Source: Clostridiales bacterium DTU033 (GTDB lineage: Bacteria > Bacillota > Clostridia > Oscillospirales > Acutalibacteraceae). From it: a stretch of 45,744 nt of DNA. The stretch lies in the NCBI GenBank assembly GCA_001513365.1, contig LFTH01000067.1, forward strand, positions 1-45,744, read 5' to 3'. This document shows, one piece after another, positions 7,299-14,382 of the stretch. A program made the position numbers and the translations under genes. Positions within the stretch are counted from its first letter, which is position 1; every line of letters begins with the position of its first letter. The notes beneath the pieces are model-generated. The model made no database searches. It saw only the letters and a list, made by a program, of their open reading frames with translations, and was not told the origin of the DNA.

Positions 7299-8804
7299 AT
7301 GACTCGTTTTGTCGCAGTTGCGGCCGCTGTCTTTCTGATGTTCGGACTTGCTGGCTGTACGTGGGCTTCAAAACAGGATGAGAATTCGTCGCTGTCCTCC
7401 AATCAGACCGAGCCAGACACATCAAAGACTCAGCAAAACAAAAAGGCTGTCCAGTTCGCGCTTGCATATACCGGCGACGACACATTAAACCCCTATAAAG
7501 CCAAAACTTCGACAAACCTCAACCTGTCATGTCTGCTTTTTGAAGGGCTTGTCAAAATCGATGATGAAATGATGCCGGCGCCGCAGCTTGCCGCTTCTTT
7601 GGAATATCCTTCAAAGCTTACCATATCAGCCGTTCTGCGTTCGGACGCAAAGTTTTCGGACGGTTCGCCGGTAAAGGTTGAGGACGTGCTGTATTCCTTT
7701 TCGCTTGCGAAATCCTCTGACAATTACAAGGCGCTGATGTCAAACGTAAAATCAGCGAAAAAAGACGGGGAAAACGGAGTGTTGTTCACCTTAAACTCCG
7801 CCGACCCTCATGCCGACGCCTGCCTTTCCTTTCCGGTCTTGAAAAAAGGCACGGCAGACCGGCCTGTCGGCAGCGGCTTGTATATCTTTAAAGACGGCAG
7901 TCTGCCGCAGCTTATCTCCAATCCCAATAATCCGGTAAAACCAAAAATAAAGGAAATCCGGCTCCTCGACGTGCCGGACGGGGACGCGATGATATACGCG
8001 CTCGAAAGCGGGAACATCAGCTTTTATTACAACGACTTATCAGGCGGGTCGATACCGCAGATTACCACCGCCAGCATCAGCGTAGAATTGAACTCGCTGG
8101 TTTTTGTGGGAATAAACTCGTTTAAATCCGGATTGTCAAATCCCAAAGTGCGTTCGGCAATAAACCTTTCCATCAGCCGCGCAGAGATATGCGCGAACGC
8201 TTTCGCCGGACGAGCCCGGCCGGCGCAGACCCCGTTCAATCCGTCGTGGAAGGCGGCGTCCGGACTCAAAGGCTTTGATGAGAGGGAAAAAATCGATACG
8301 GCGGTTGCACAATTAAACGAAGCAGGTTATAATAAGGGAAATTCCCAAAAAAAGCTGAGCCTTGAGCTGCTTGTCGGCAAGGAAAACAGCTTCAGGGTCG
8401 CGGCGGCGGGGCTTTTGAAAAACCAGCTCGCCAGAGCGGGCGTAGAAATAAAAATAACAGAGCTGCCGCATACCGAGCTTATAAAAAGGCTTAAATCAGG
8501 GAAATTTGATTTATATATCGGAGAAATCCGGCTGTCGGCGAACATGAGCTTAAAACCGGTACTTGCAAGGGACGGCAGCGCCGCATACGGCGTAAACCGC
8601 AGCGGGGAAGCCGCGGCCGCGTATTCAAAATATCTGAACGGCGAGATTGATATGCAGCAGTTCACCGATATTTTCACAAAAGACGTGCCGTTCATCCCGC
8701 TGTGCTGGAGAAATGGGATTGCCGCTTACAACAGGTCGCTTTCCAAAGTTGCGGCGACTGCGTTTTGCGCGTATTATGGGATTGAAAACTGGACTTATCA
8801 ATAA
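7299..8804 (+). CDS. ABC transporter substrate-binding lipoprotein (OppA-type, SBP_bac_5)
   Basis: This 501-residue protein starts with a lipoprotein signal peptide whose lipobox LAGC puts the modified cysteine at about residue 20, followed by a Ser/Gln/Lys-rich linker. The mature part matches the class C solute-binding proteins of peptide and nickel importers: DDTLNPYKAKTSTNL, then FSDGSPVKVEDVLYSFSLAK, a signature segment for the family. It ends with the typical FIPLCWRNGIAAYNRSL region. The ligand cannot be told. No permease or ATPase adjoins it, so it is an orphan that must use a transporter coded elsewhere. The ATG follows GGGAGGAG closely. It has its own promoter and leads directly into the yloU-like gene. 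Confidence 0.87.
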   Translation: MTRFVAVAAAVFLMFGLAGCTWASKQDENSSLSSNQTEPDTSKTQQNKKAVQFALAYTGDDTLNPYKAKTSTNLNLSCLLFEGLVKIDDEMMPAPQLAASLEYPSKLTISAVLRSDAKFSDGSPVKVEDVLYSFSLAKSSDNYKALMSNVKSAKKDGENGVLFTLNSADPHADACLSFPVLKKGTADRPVGSGLYIFKDGSLPQLISNPNNPVKPKIKEIRLLDVPDGDAMIYALESGNISFYYNDLSGGSIPQITTASISVELNSLVFVGINSFKSGLSNPKVRSAINLSISRAEICANAFAGRARPAQTPFNPSWKAASGLKGFDEREKIDTAVAQLNEAGYNKGNSQKKLSLELLVGKENSFRVAAAGLLKNQLARAGVEIKITELPHTELIKRLKSGKFDLYIGEIRLSANMSLKPVLARDGSAAYGVNRSGEAAAAYSKYLNGEIDMQQFTDIFTKDVPFIPLCWRNGIAAYNRSLSKVAATAFCAYYGIENWTYQ

Positions 8805-8843
8805 AGCTTGGATGTTGCCTTAAGAAAATTGGAGGAACGCATT

Positions 8844-9197
8844 ATGATTCAAATGGAAAACCATCTCGGCACTATTCAGATTTCCCAGGAGTATTTTGCC
8901 TATCTTGTCGGAAACGCCGCCTCCTCGTGCTATGGGGTTGCGGGGATGATGAAAAGCGGCGCCAGACAGGGCCTGCGGTCGCTAATCTCCCGCCGGACAT
9001 ACGCCGATGAAGGGGTGCGGGTGCGCAGCCAGGGCAACAAGCTGATAATCGATTTGCATATACGCGTGATTTATGGTATGAATATCTCGGCCATAGCGAA
9101 AAGCATAGTCAACAAAGTCAGATACACTGTGGAACAGGCGACAGGGCTTGAAGTCCAGAAGGTCAATGTCTTTGTTGACGGCATGAAAGCCGAATAA
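8844..9197 (+). CDS. yloU: Asp23/Gls24 family envelope-stress protein (YloU-like)
   Basis: This 117-residue protein has the Asp23/Gls24 fold throughout, with GTIQISQEYFAYLVGNAASSC at the start and a C-terminal ATGLEVQKVNVFVDGMK segment, which is diagnostic. Family members are small cytoplasmic or membrane-tethered proteins tied to cell-envelope homeostasis; the exact role is unknown. I chose the ATG at 8844 because GGAGG (8831-8835) lies nine bases upstream; a more distal start at 8808 would add 12 residues without a ribosome site. It is immediately upstream of the DAK2 protein gene, the conserved yloU-yloV pair of Firmicutes. A second family member lies at 21083. Confidence 0.9.
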   Translation: MIQMENHLGTIQISQEYFAYLVGNAASSCYGVAGMMKSGARQGLRSLISRRTYADEGVRVRSQGNKLIIDLHIRVIYGMNISAIAKSIVNKVRYTVEQATGLEVQKVNVFVDGMKAE

Positions 9198-9259
9198 ACT
9201 GAATGATATCGCCGCAAGGCATAAGCCTTTGGCGTTTTTCCTTCAAGGGAGTGCTTATA

Positions 9260-10915
9260 TTGATTCAAGGTAAAACTTTGTGTGATGCGATAATTTCTGC
9301 GTCCAACCGGCTGGCAAAGGAAAGGCAGGCGGTGGACGAGTTAAACGTATTCCCCGTTCCGGACGGGGATACCGGAACAAATATGTCAATGACCCTCGCT
9401 GCCGCGAGCCGCGAGCTTGAACGGCTGACCGAGCCGACTGTTTCGGAGGCGGCCGACGTCGCCGCTGCGGCGCTGCTCCGCGGAGCAAGGGGGAATTCAG
9501 GCGTAATACTGTCGCTGCTGTTCCGCGGCTTGTCAAAAGGGCTGAAAGGCAAGGAAACCGCCGACGGCGCCGATTTGGCAGAGGCGCTGGGCATGGGGGT
9601 TGAAGCCGCGTATAAAGCCGTTATGAAACCCACCGAGGGCACAATGCTGACGGTCGCCCGCGAGGCTGTAGCCAAAGGCAAGGAGGCGGCGGCGAAGGAT
9701 TCATCGGCAAAAAATGTGTGGGAAGCAATCTGCAAAGAGGCCGAGGCATCCCTGCAGCGCACTCCCGATTTGCTGCCGGTTTTGAAAAAGGCGGGAGTTG
9801 TGGACGCGGGCGGCAAAGGGCTTTGCATAGTTTTTAGGGCGATGCAGGACGTCTTTGAAGGCGGTTCAATCGAAACCAAAGCCGGCGAGGCTGTTAGCAC
9901 GGGCGAAATCAGCGCGGCCGGCGCTTTTGAGGCGGATATTAAATTCACCTACTGCACAGAATTCATTATAGGCCGCGAAAAGGGGAATACCAACGACCCG
10001 CTGCGCCTGCGCGCATATCTTGAATCCATCGGCGACAGCGTGGTTTTGGTGGACGACCCCGAAATCATCAAGGTCCATCTGCACACCAACGACCCCGGAC
10101 TCGCGCTGTCCGAAGCCATCAAGTACGGGCAGTTCGAGACGGTTAAAATCGAAAACATGCGGATACAGCACCAAAACGCCGCGTGGGTGCCGGAGGATGT
10201 ATCCGACAGCGAAACGCTGGAACGCAGTGAGCCCGAAAATGAGTACGGGTTTGTCGCGGTGGCGGCCGGGGAAGGGCTGAAGGCATTATTCAAGGACCTC
10301 GGCTGCGACAACGTCGTGTCAGGCGGGCAGACAATGAACCCCTCGACCGACGATATCCTCAACGCAATTCAGGCGACCCCCGCAAAGAATGTATTTGTTC
10401 TTCCGAACAACAAGAATATTATTCTTGCAGCCGAGCAGGCCATACCTTTGGCCGACAGAAAGGTGCACGTCCTTCAGACTAGAACAATCCCGCAGGGCAT
10501 TGCCGCCATGCTCAATTTCAATCCGGACGACGACGTCCAAACCAACCTGCTGAATATGATGAAAGCGGCTGACAATGTTACCACCGGCTCGGTTACCTTT
10601 GCGGTGCGCGACAGCGATTACAGCGGTCGCTCAATCAAAGAGGGGGATATTCTGGCGCTTGAGAACGGCAAAGTCATCTTTTCGGACAGCGAAGTCAAAC
10701 ACGCGGTTGTCAAGCTGACAAAAAGCATTGTCAACACCCGCAGGATTACCGGCAGGGAAACCAGCTTTATAACCCTGATTTACGGCAAGGATGTCAAGGA
10801 AGCCGAGGCGGAGGAAGTGCTTGAGGCCTTGCAGGAGAGATATGGCAACAGCATTGACATCACGCTGGTAAACGGCGGCCAGCCTGTATATTACTATTTT
10901 ATTTCTGTTGAATAA
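9260..10915 (+). CDS. yloV: DAK2-domain fatty acid kinase-like protein (YloV/FakA family)
   Basis: The 551-residue protein has an N-terminal DAK2 (dihydroxyacetone kinase L-like) nucleotide-binding domain, with NVFPVPDGDTGTNMSMT at about residues 28-44 and GARGNSGVILS at about 76-86. A C-terminal DegV-like half follows. Homologues such as Staphylococcus FakA phosphorylate fatty acids bound by FakB proteins, feeding exogenous fatty acids to PlsX/PlsY. Kinase activity here is inferred from family. I chose the TTG at 9260 because AAGGGAG (9245-9251) precedes it by eight bases and the resulting N-terminus (MIQGKTLCDAII) matches the family; the open frame extends upstream to 9203 without conservation. 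An intrinsic terminator follows at 10959. Confidence 0.93.
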   Translation: MIQGKTLCDAIISASNRLAKERQAVDELNVFPVPDGDTGTNMSMTLAAASRELERLTEPTVSEAADVAAAALLRGARGNSGVILSLLFRGLSKGLKGKETADGADLAEALGMGVEAAYKAVMKPTEGTMLTVAREAVAKGKEAAAKDSSAKNVWEAICKEAEASLQRTPDLLPVLKKAGVVDAGGKGLCIVFRAMQDVFEGGSIETKAGEAVSTGEISAAGAFEADIKFTYCTEFIIGREKGNTNDPLRLRAYLESIGDSVVLVDDPEIIKVHLHTNDPGLALSEAIKYGQFETVKIENMRIQHQNAAWVPEDVSDSETLERSEPENEYGFVAVAAGEGLKALFKDLGCDNVVSGGQTMNPSTDDILNAIQATPAKNVFVLPNNKNIILAAEQAIPLADRKVHVLQTRTIPQGIAAMLNFNPDDDVQTNLLNMMKAADNVTTGSVTFAVRDSDYSGRSIKEGDILALENGKVIFSDSEVKHAVVKLTKSIVNTRRITGRETSFITLIYGKDVKEAEAEEVLEALQERYGNSIDITLVNGGQPVYYYFISVE

Positions 10916-10958
10916 TCTGATAATATTTTTAGATATATTTTTATAAATTCATATATTT

Positions 10959-10987
10959 CGGGACGGCTTATGCTGTCCCGATTTTTA
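10959..10987 (+). terminator. Intrinsic terminator after yloV
   Basis: The 6-bp stem CGGGAC (10959-10964) pairs with GTCCCG (10975-10980), and ATTTTTATTT follows. It separates the yloU-yloV unit from the sporulation genes. Confidence 0.75.
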
Positions 10988-11126
10988 TTTGGATATGCTG
11001 AAAATGATTTCTTGTAAAAAGTTTTTAATGGTTAAATACTTTTTTTCAATAGTGGAACATTAAATCTGACCTCGCAAAAAGTTTGATGATGGTCATAAAA
11101 CTGGACATCAAAAGGGAGGTTAGAAT

Positions 11127-11207
11127 TTGAAAGGCACCAGATTTTTTTTGATTGACAGTACAGCGCCGTCCATCAGATTAGAAAGGCATGGTAACCGTTA
11201 TGCATAA
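11127..11207 (+). CDS. Candidate 26-codon leader ORF overlapping the spoIVB start
   Basis: A very good ribosome site, AAAAGGGAGG (11110-11119), is followed after seven bases by TTG at 11127. That frame stays open for 26 codons and stops with TAA at 11205-11207, eight bases into the best spoIVB start (ATG at 11200). The peptide has a basic, moderately hydrophobic sequence (it includes GTRFFLIDSTAP) and no family I know. spoIVB itself has no well-spaced strong ribosome site, so this arrangement looks like translational coupling. Alternatively the ribosome site may be leftover and the frame meaningless. The site and overlap are seen; translation is inferred. Confidence 0.4.
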   Translation: MKGTRFFLIDSTAPSIRLERHGNRYA

Positions 11208-12438
11208 CATCCGCAGGGCAATACGCCGTTTCAGCACCGTTTTGTTTGGGACGTGCTGTTTTCTTTTTTCGGCTATTTTCCTTCTTGGGAGGGCAATGCC
11301 CGAACAGTTCAGCGTGGTGTCGGGTTATGACCTGAAACTGAACGGCGCGGTTCAGATTGATACCCGCAAAGCCATGGAAAAACTGTCAACGCCGGTTTCA
11401 AAACTGGCGCCGGGTAGCAGCTATCACGCGTCGCTGCAGCTTTTTGGGGTGTTTCCAATTAAGGAAGTTACGGTAAATGTGGTGGACGTAACGACCGTAA
11501 TCCCAAGCGGAATGCCGTTCGGAATTAAAATGTACACCGACGGAGTTTTGGTTGTGGGGATGTCGGACGTGGATACCAAAAACGGGCCGAAAAACCCGGC
11601 GAAGGAGGCGGGAATTAAAGTCGGGGACGTTTTGGTTATGATAGACGGAAAACCCGTAAACACAACCGAACAGGTGGCGGCGATAATAGAAAAAGCGGGG
11701 GGCAGGCAGATGTGTTTCAGGATAAGAAGGGGCAACATCACCTTCGACATGTATTTCAGCTGCGTTAAATCGGTGAACGAAAACTGCTACAAGGCGGGGC
11801 TCTGGGTGCGGGACAGCTCGGCGGGCATAGGCACAATGACCTTTTATATTCCGGGCAGCAATGTGTTCGGCGGGCTGGGGCACGCAATCTGCGACATTGA
11901 TACGGGCGAACCGCTGCCGCTGGCGAGCGGCGAAATCGTGCCGGCGCGGATTTACAGCATAATAAAAGGGCAGAGCGGCGAGCCGGGCGAGCTGCGCGGT
12001 GGCTTTGAGCTGGGGACTCTCGGCAATCTGTCAATCAACAGTGAGACCGGGATATACGGCATACTGAACAAAACCCCGATATCCGGCCAGCCCGTGCCAA
12101 TCGCGATGAAACAGCAGGTAAGGACCGGCGCGGCGAAATTATTGACCACCACCCTGGGCACAACACCTGAATTGTATGAAATAAAAATTGAACAGGTGCG
12201 GTATAACGATTCCTCCCCGACCAGAAACATGGTAATCTCAATCACCGACAAACGGCTCCTTGATAAAACCGGAGGGATTATTCAAGGGATGAGCGGCTCC
12301 CCAATCCTTCAGGACGGCAGGCTTATCGGAGCTATAACCCATGTTTTTGTGAACGACCCGACAAAGGGCTTTGCGATATTTGCAGAAAACATGCTTAAAA
12401 CAGCTAATACCGTGCAGCAGATGGCGCCTGCCGCATAG
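11200..12438 (+). CDS. spoIVB: SpoIVB serine peptidase (family S55)
   Basis: SpoIVB is made in the forespore, secreted into the intermembrane space, and cleaves SpoIVFA so that SpoIVFB can activate pro-sigma-K in the mother cell. The 412-residue protein has an N-terminal membrane anchor (about 12-32), a PDZ domain (about 105-190, with GIKVGDVLVMIDGKPV), and the S55 peptidase domain with GLGHAICDID (catalytic His) and GMSGSPILQDGRL (catalytic Ser). I prefer the ATG at 11200 to the in-frame ATG at 11188, which lies only one base after the weak GAAAGG; the choice is uncertain. It precedes spo0A, the conserved Firmicutes order, but here the pair does not follow recN. Confidence 0.93.
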   Translation: MHNIRRAIRRFSTVLFGTCCFLFSAIFLLGRAMPEQFSVVSGYDLKLNGAVQIDTRKAMEKLSTPVSKLAPGSSYHASLQLFGVFPIKEVTVNVVDVTTVIPSGMPFGIKMYTDGVLVVGMSDVDTKNGPKNPAKEAGIKVGDVLVMIDGKPVNTTEQVAAIIEKAGGRQMCFRIRRGNITFDMYFSCVKSVNENCYKAGLWVRDSSAGIGTMTFYIPGSNVFGGLGHAICDIDTGEPLPLASGEIVPARIYSIIKGQSGEPGELRGGFELGTLGNLSINSETGIYGILNKTPISGQPVPIAMKQQVRTGAAKLLTTTLGTTPELYEIKIEQVRYNDSSPTRNMVISITDKRLLDKTGGIIQGMSGSPILQDGRLIGAITHVFVNDPTKGFAIFAENMLKTANTVQQMAPAA

Positions 12439-12497
12439 GGTTTTTGACCGCTCAAAAAATATTGTCCCCAAATTTAAAAAAAATTCCTTCCTAACAC

Positions 12498-12526
12498 TTG
12501 CATTTTATACCAATATATGGTAAAAT
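12498..12526 (+). promoter_or_regulatory. Sigma-A-like promoter of spo0A
   Basis: TTGCAT (12498-12503) and TAAAAT (12521-12526) are separated by 17 bases. The spacer contains the short palindrome ACCAATATATGGT. The promoter would provide vegetative spo0A expression independent of spoIVB. Confidence 0.6.
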
Positions 12527-12575
12527 GTCGTTGTGAATTAGGAAATGAAAAAAACAATATGAGTTTGGGGGCAAA

Positions 12576-13358
12576 ATGATGGAAAAGGTAATAAAAGTTT
12601 TATTGGCAGATGACAGCGAACATTTCGGCAAACCCTGCGCCGCTATTATGCGGGCACATTCTCTGGACGTTCACACCGTGCAAAAGGACGGGCGTCAGGT
12701 TTTATCCTTTGTCGAGCAGATGCGTCCGGATGTGGTGATTATGGATTTCTTTTTGCCACATCTGGACGCAATCGGGGTACTTAAAGGGATACAAAGGATG
12801 AACCTCGCCACCCGTCCGCAGGTTATGATTATGTCCAGCTTTGACAATCCCAACCTTGAGCGTGAGGCGCTGCTGGCGGGAGCCGACTACTATTTTCTAA
12901 AGCCGTTTGATGCCGATGAAATGGCGGAGCGGATACTCGCGCTCAACGGCAAGCGCCGCGTCGAGATGATAAGGCGGGGCGGCATTCAGGGCACCCCGTC
13001 AATCGGCAGCCTTGAAATGAGGGTTACCGAAATAATCCATCAGATTGGAGTGCCCGCTCACATAAAAGGGTACCAGTACCTCAGGGACGCTATTATTATG
13101 GCGATTAACGACGACGATATCATCAACGCGGTTACAAAGCGGCTTTATCCCGCGGTTGCGAAAAAACACGGCACCACTTCCTCGCGTGTTGAGCGCGCAA
13201 TCAGGCACGCGATTGAAGTCGCATGGGACAGAGGGGACGTGGACGTGCTGAATTCCTATTTCGGCTACACCATACATAACGGCCGGGGCAAACCCACCAA
13301 CAGCGAGTTTATCGCTATGATTTCGGACAGGTTCCGCCTGCAGTTGAAGATATCTTAA
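12576..13358 (+). CDS. spo0A: Sporulation master response regulator Spo0A
   Basis: Spo0A is the phosphorylation-activated transcription factor that commits the cell to sporulation. The 260-residue protein has a receiver domain with the acidic pair DD at residues 12-13, phosphoacceptor Asp57 (VVIMDFFLPH), and the conserved KPF lysine near residue 110. The C-terminal effector domain contains TTSSRVERAIRHAIEVAW, the DNA-reading helix of all Spo0A proteins, so it should recognise standard 0A boxes (TGTCGAA). The ATG at 12576 follows a weak TTGGGGG ribosome site, and a second ATG follows immediately. A bidirectional terminator lies about 115 bases after the stop. Confidence 0.97.
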   Translation: MMEKVIKVLLADDSEHFGKPCAAIMRAHSLDVHTVQKDGRQVLSFVEQMRPDVVIMDFFLPHLDAIGVLKGIQRMNLATRPQVMIMSSFDNPNLEREALLAGADYYFLKPFDADEMAERILALNGKRRVEMIRRGGIQGTPSIGSLEMRVTEIIHQIGVPAHIKGYQYLRDAIIMAINDDDIINAVTKRLYPAVAKKHGTTSSRVERAIRHAIEVAWDRGDVDVLNSYFGYTIHNGRGKPTNSEFIAMISDRFRLQLKIS

Positions 13359-13472
13359 AAGACGCCAAAACCCGCAAGGGGCAAAGCGTATGCGCTTTAG
13401 CTTTAAGCTTTGAACAAGCCTTTTGTTTTTGCAGCCGTGATAGCGGAAAAATCCTCAAAACTCTCTCTTTAG

Positions 13473-13511
13473 ACACAAAAAGGCAGGCACAGACAGCCTG
13501 CCTTTTTGTGT
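13473..13511. terminator. Bidirectional terminator between spo0A and the converging small gene
   Basis: A perfect 16-bp stem (13473-13488 with 13496-13511) has a 7-base loop. Its ends are A-rich on one side and T-rich on the other, so it can end transcription from either direction. Confidence 0.85.
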
Positions 13512-13536
13512 TTGTAAAACCATTTATCCATCACAG

Positions 13537-13917
13537 CTAATCCGCCTTAATAAAAACATTGCTGACGCTGATGTCGATTGTCAAATCATCTCCTCCCGCA
13601 TTTGGATAAATGCCGAAAGCGTCCACCTTGCTGAGCATTTCAAAAAATTCCGGCATCTCTTCCTGTGTTAATGTCAGGATTCCAATTCTGGCAGTAGCGT
13701 ACCCGTGGCGCTCTTTAGGGAGAAGGCTCACCTCGACTTTGTCGCCGAACATTTCACTCGCGAGCCTTTTGAGATAGGCGACGGCTTCTAAGTACTTCTT
13801 AAACTGCTGCGGATTGAGAATTAAGGTTCCCTGAAATTCCTCAATCTCTTTCCGGTATGCTGCCGCCAGCGCCATAAGAAACGGGTCTCTTTGGATTTCA
13901 AAATCAAAGTTATTCAT
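13537..13917 (-). CDS. Small unknown soluble protein
   Basis: This 126-residue protein is not one I recognise. It is soluble, acidic overall and has no signal peptide, membrane segment or metal-binding cluster. The N-terminal half is predicted helical (DPFLMALAAAYRKEIEEF and a following long helix), and the C-terminal part contains a beta-rich LTIDISVSNVFIKAD ending. The ATG is preceded on the minus strand by GGGGG at suitable spacing, and the gene is framed by a bidirectional terminator, so it is probably real. Its neighbours (spo0A on the other strand and a tRNA) say little about function. Confidence 0.6.
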   Translation of the reverse strand: MNNFDFEIQRDPFLMALAAAYRKEIEEFQGTLILNPQQFKKYLEAVAYLKRLASEMFGDKVEVSLLPKERHGYATARIGILTLTQEEMPEFFEMLSKVDAFGIYPNAGGDDLTIDISVSNVFIKAD

Positions 13918-14170
13918 TTTTCAGCCCCCAATCCTTATTATTGTTTTTTGGAAAAACCAACGCGCGAGCGCAAAAAAATAAGCCTTTACCGGCGCTTTTG
14001 CGGTTTTGGCTTCCATATATATTACAACGAGATTTGAAAAATTTTTACCAGATTAAAAAAAATAATTTTTGTTAAAACCGTAATAACACAGCGGTATATT
14101 TTATTGTTTTTGTCTAAAATATCGCAAACACCTGCTTAAGATGAAAAGCGTTTTTTTAATAAAACCGGCA
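13918..14170. other. AT-rich intergenic region without a recognisable gene
   Basis: This stretch between the small unknown gene and the tRNA promoter is rich in A and T runs. I see no supported ORF, RNA or convincing promoter for the minus-strand gene within it. Confidence 0.5.
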
Positions 14171-14200
14171 TTGACAAAAGCGCGTGTTATGATGTAAACT
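14171..14200 (+). promoter_or_regulatory. Promoter of tRNA-Arg
   Basis: A consensus TTGACA (14171-14176) is followed after 18 bases by TAAACT (14195-14200), about 22 bases upstream of the tRNA 5' end. Confidence 0.6.
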
Positions 14201-14221
14201 ATTCAGTGCGTTCTAATACAA

Positions 14222-14296
14222 GCCCCCGTAGTTAAGTGGATATAACGAGCCCCTCCTAAGGGCTAGTCGTGTGTTCGATTCACGCCGGGGGTGCCA
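14222..14296 (+). tRNA. tRNA-Arg (anticodon CCT)
   Basis: A complete cloverleaf is visible. The acceptor GCCCCCG pairs with CGGGGGT (one G-T). The anticodon stem AGCCC/GGGCT holds the loop CTCCTAA, giving anticodon CCT, which reads AGG. The T arm has the TTCGATT loop, and CCA is encoded at 14294-14296. A promoter lies upstream and a terminator directly follows. Confidence 0.95.
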
Positions 14297-14332
14297 AAAT
14301 GCCGGAAAACCAAATGGTTTTCCGGCATTTTT
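14297..14332. terminator. Terminator directly after tRNA-Arg
   Basis: A perfect 15-bp stem (14297-14311 with 14316-14330) with the loop AAAT starts at the base after the encoded CCA. A T-rich tail follows, and the other strand is also A/T-flanked, so it may also end the minus-strand ABC operon. Confidence 0.85.
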
Positions 14333-14382
14333 GTGCTTTATCATTTTAACGGATACGAAGCCCGCCCTGCTGCGGCCTAAAG

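Noticed and set aside
11081-11112. Inverted repeat TTTGATG/CATCAAA upstream of spoIVB as operator
   Set aside because: The arms are short with a 17-base interior and no adjacent promoter; too weak to call.
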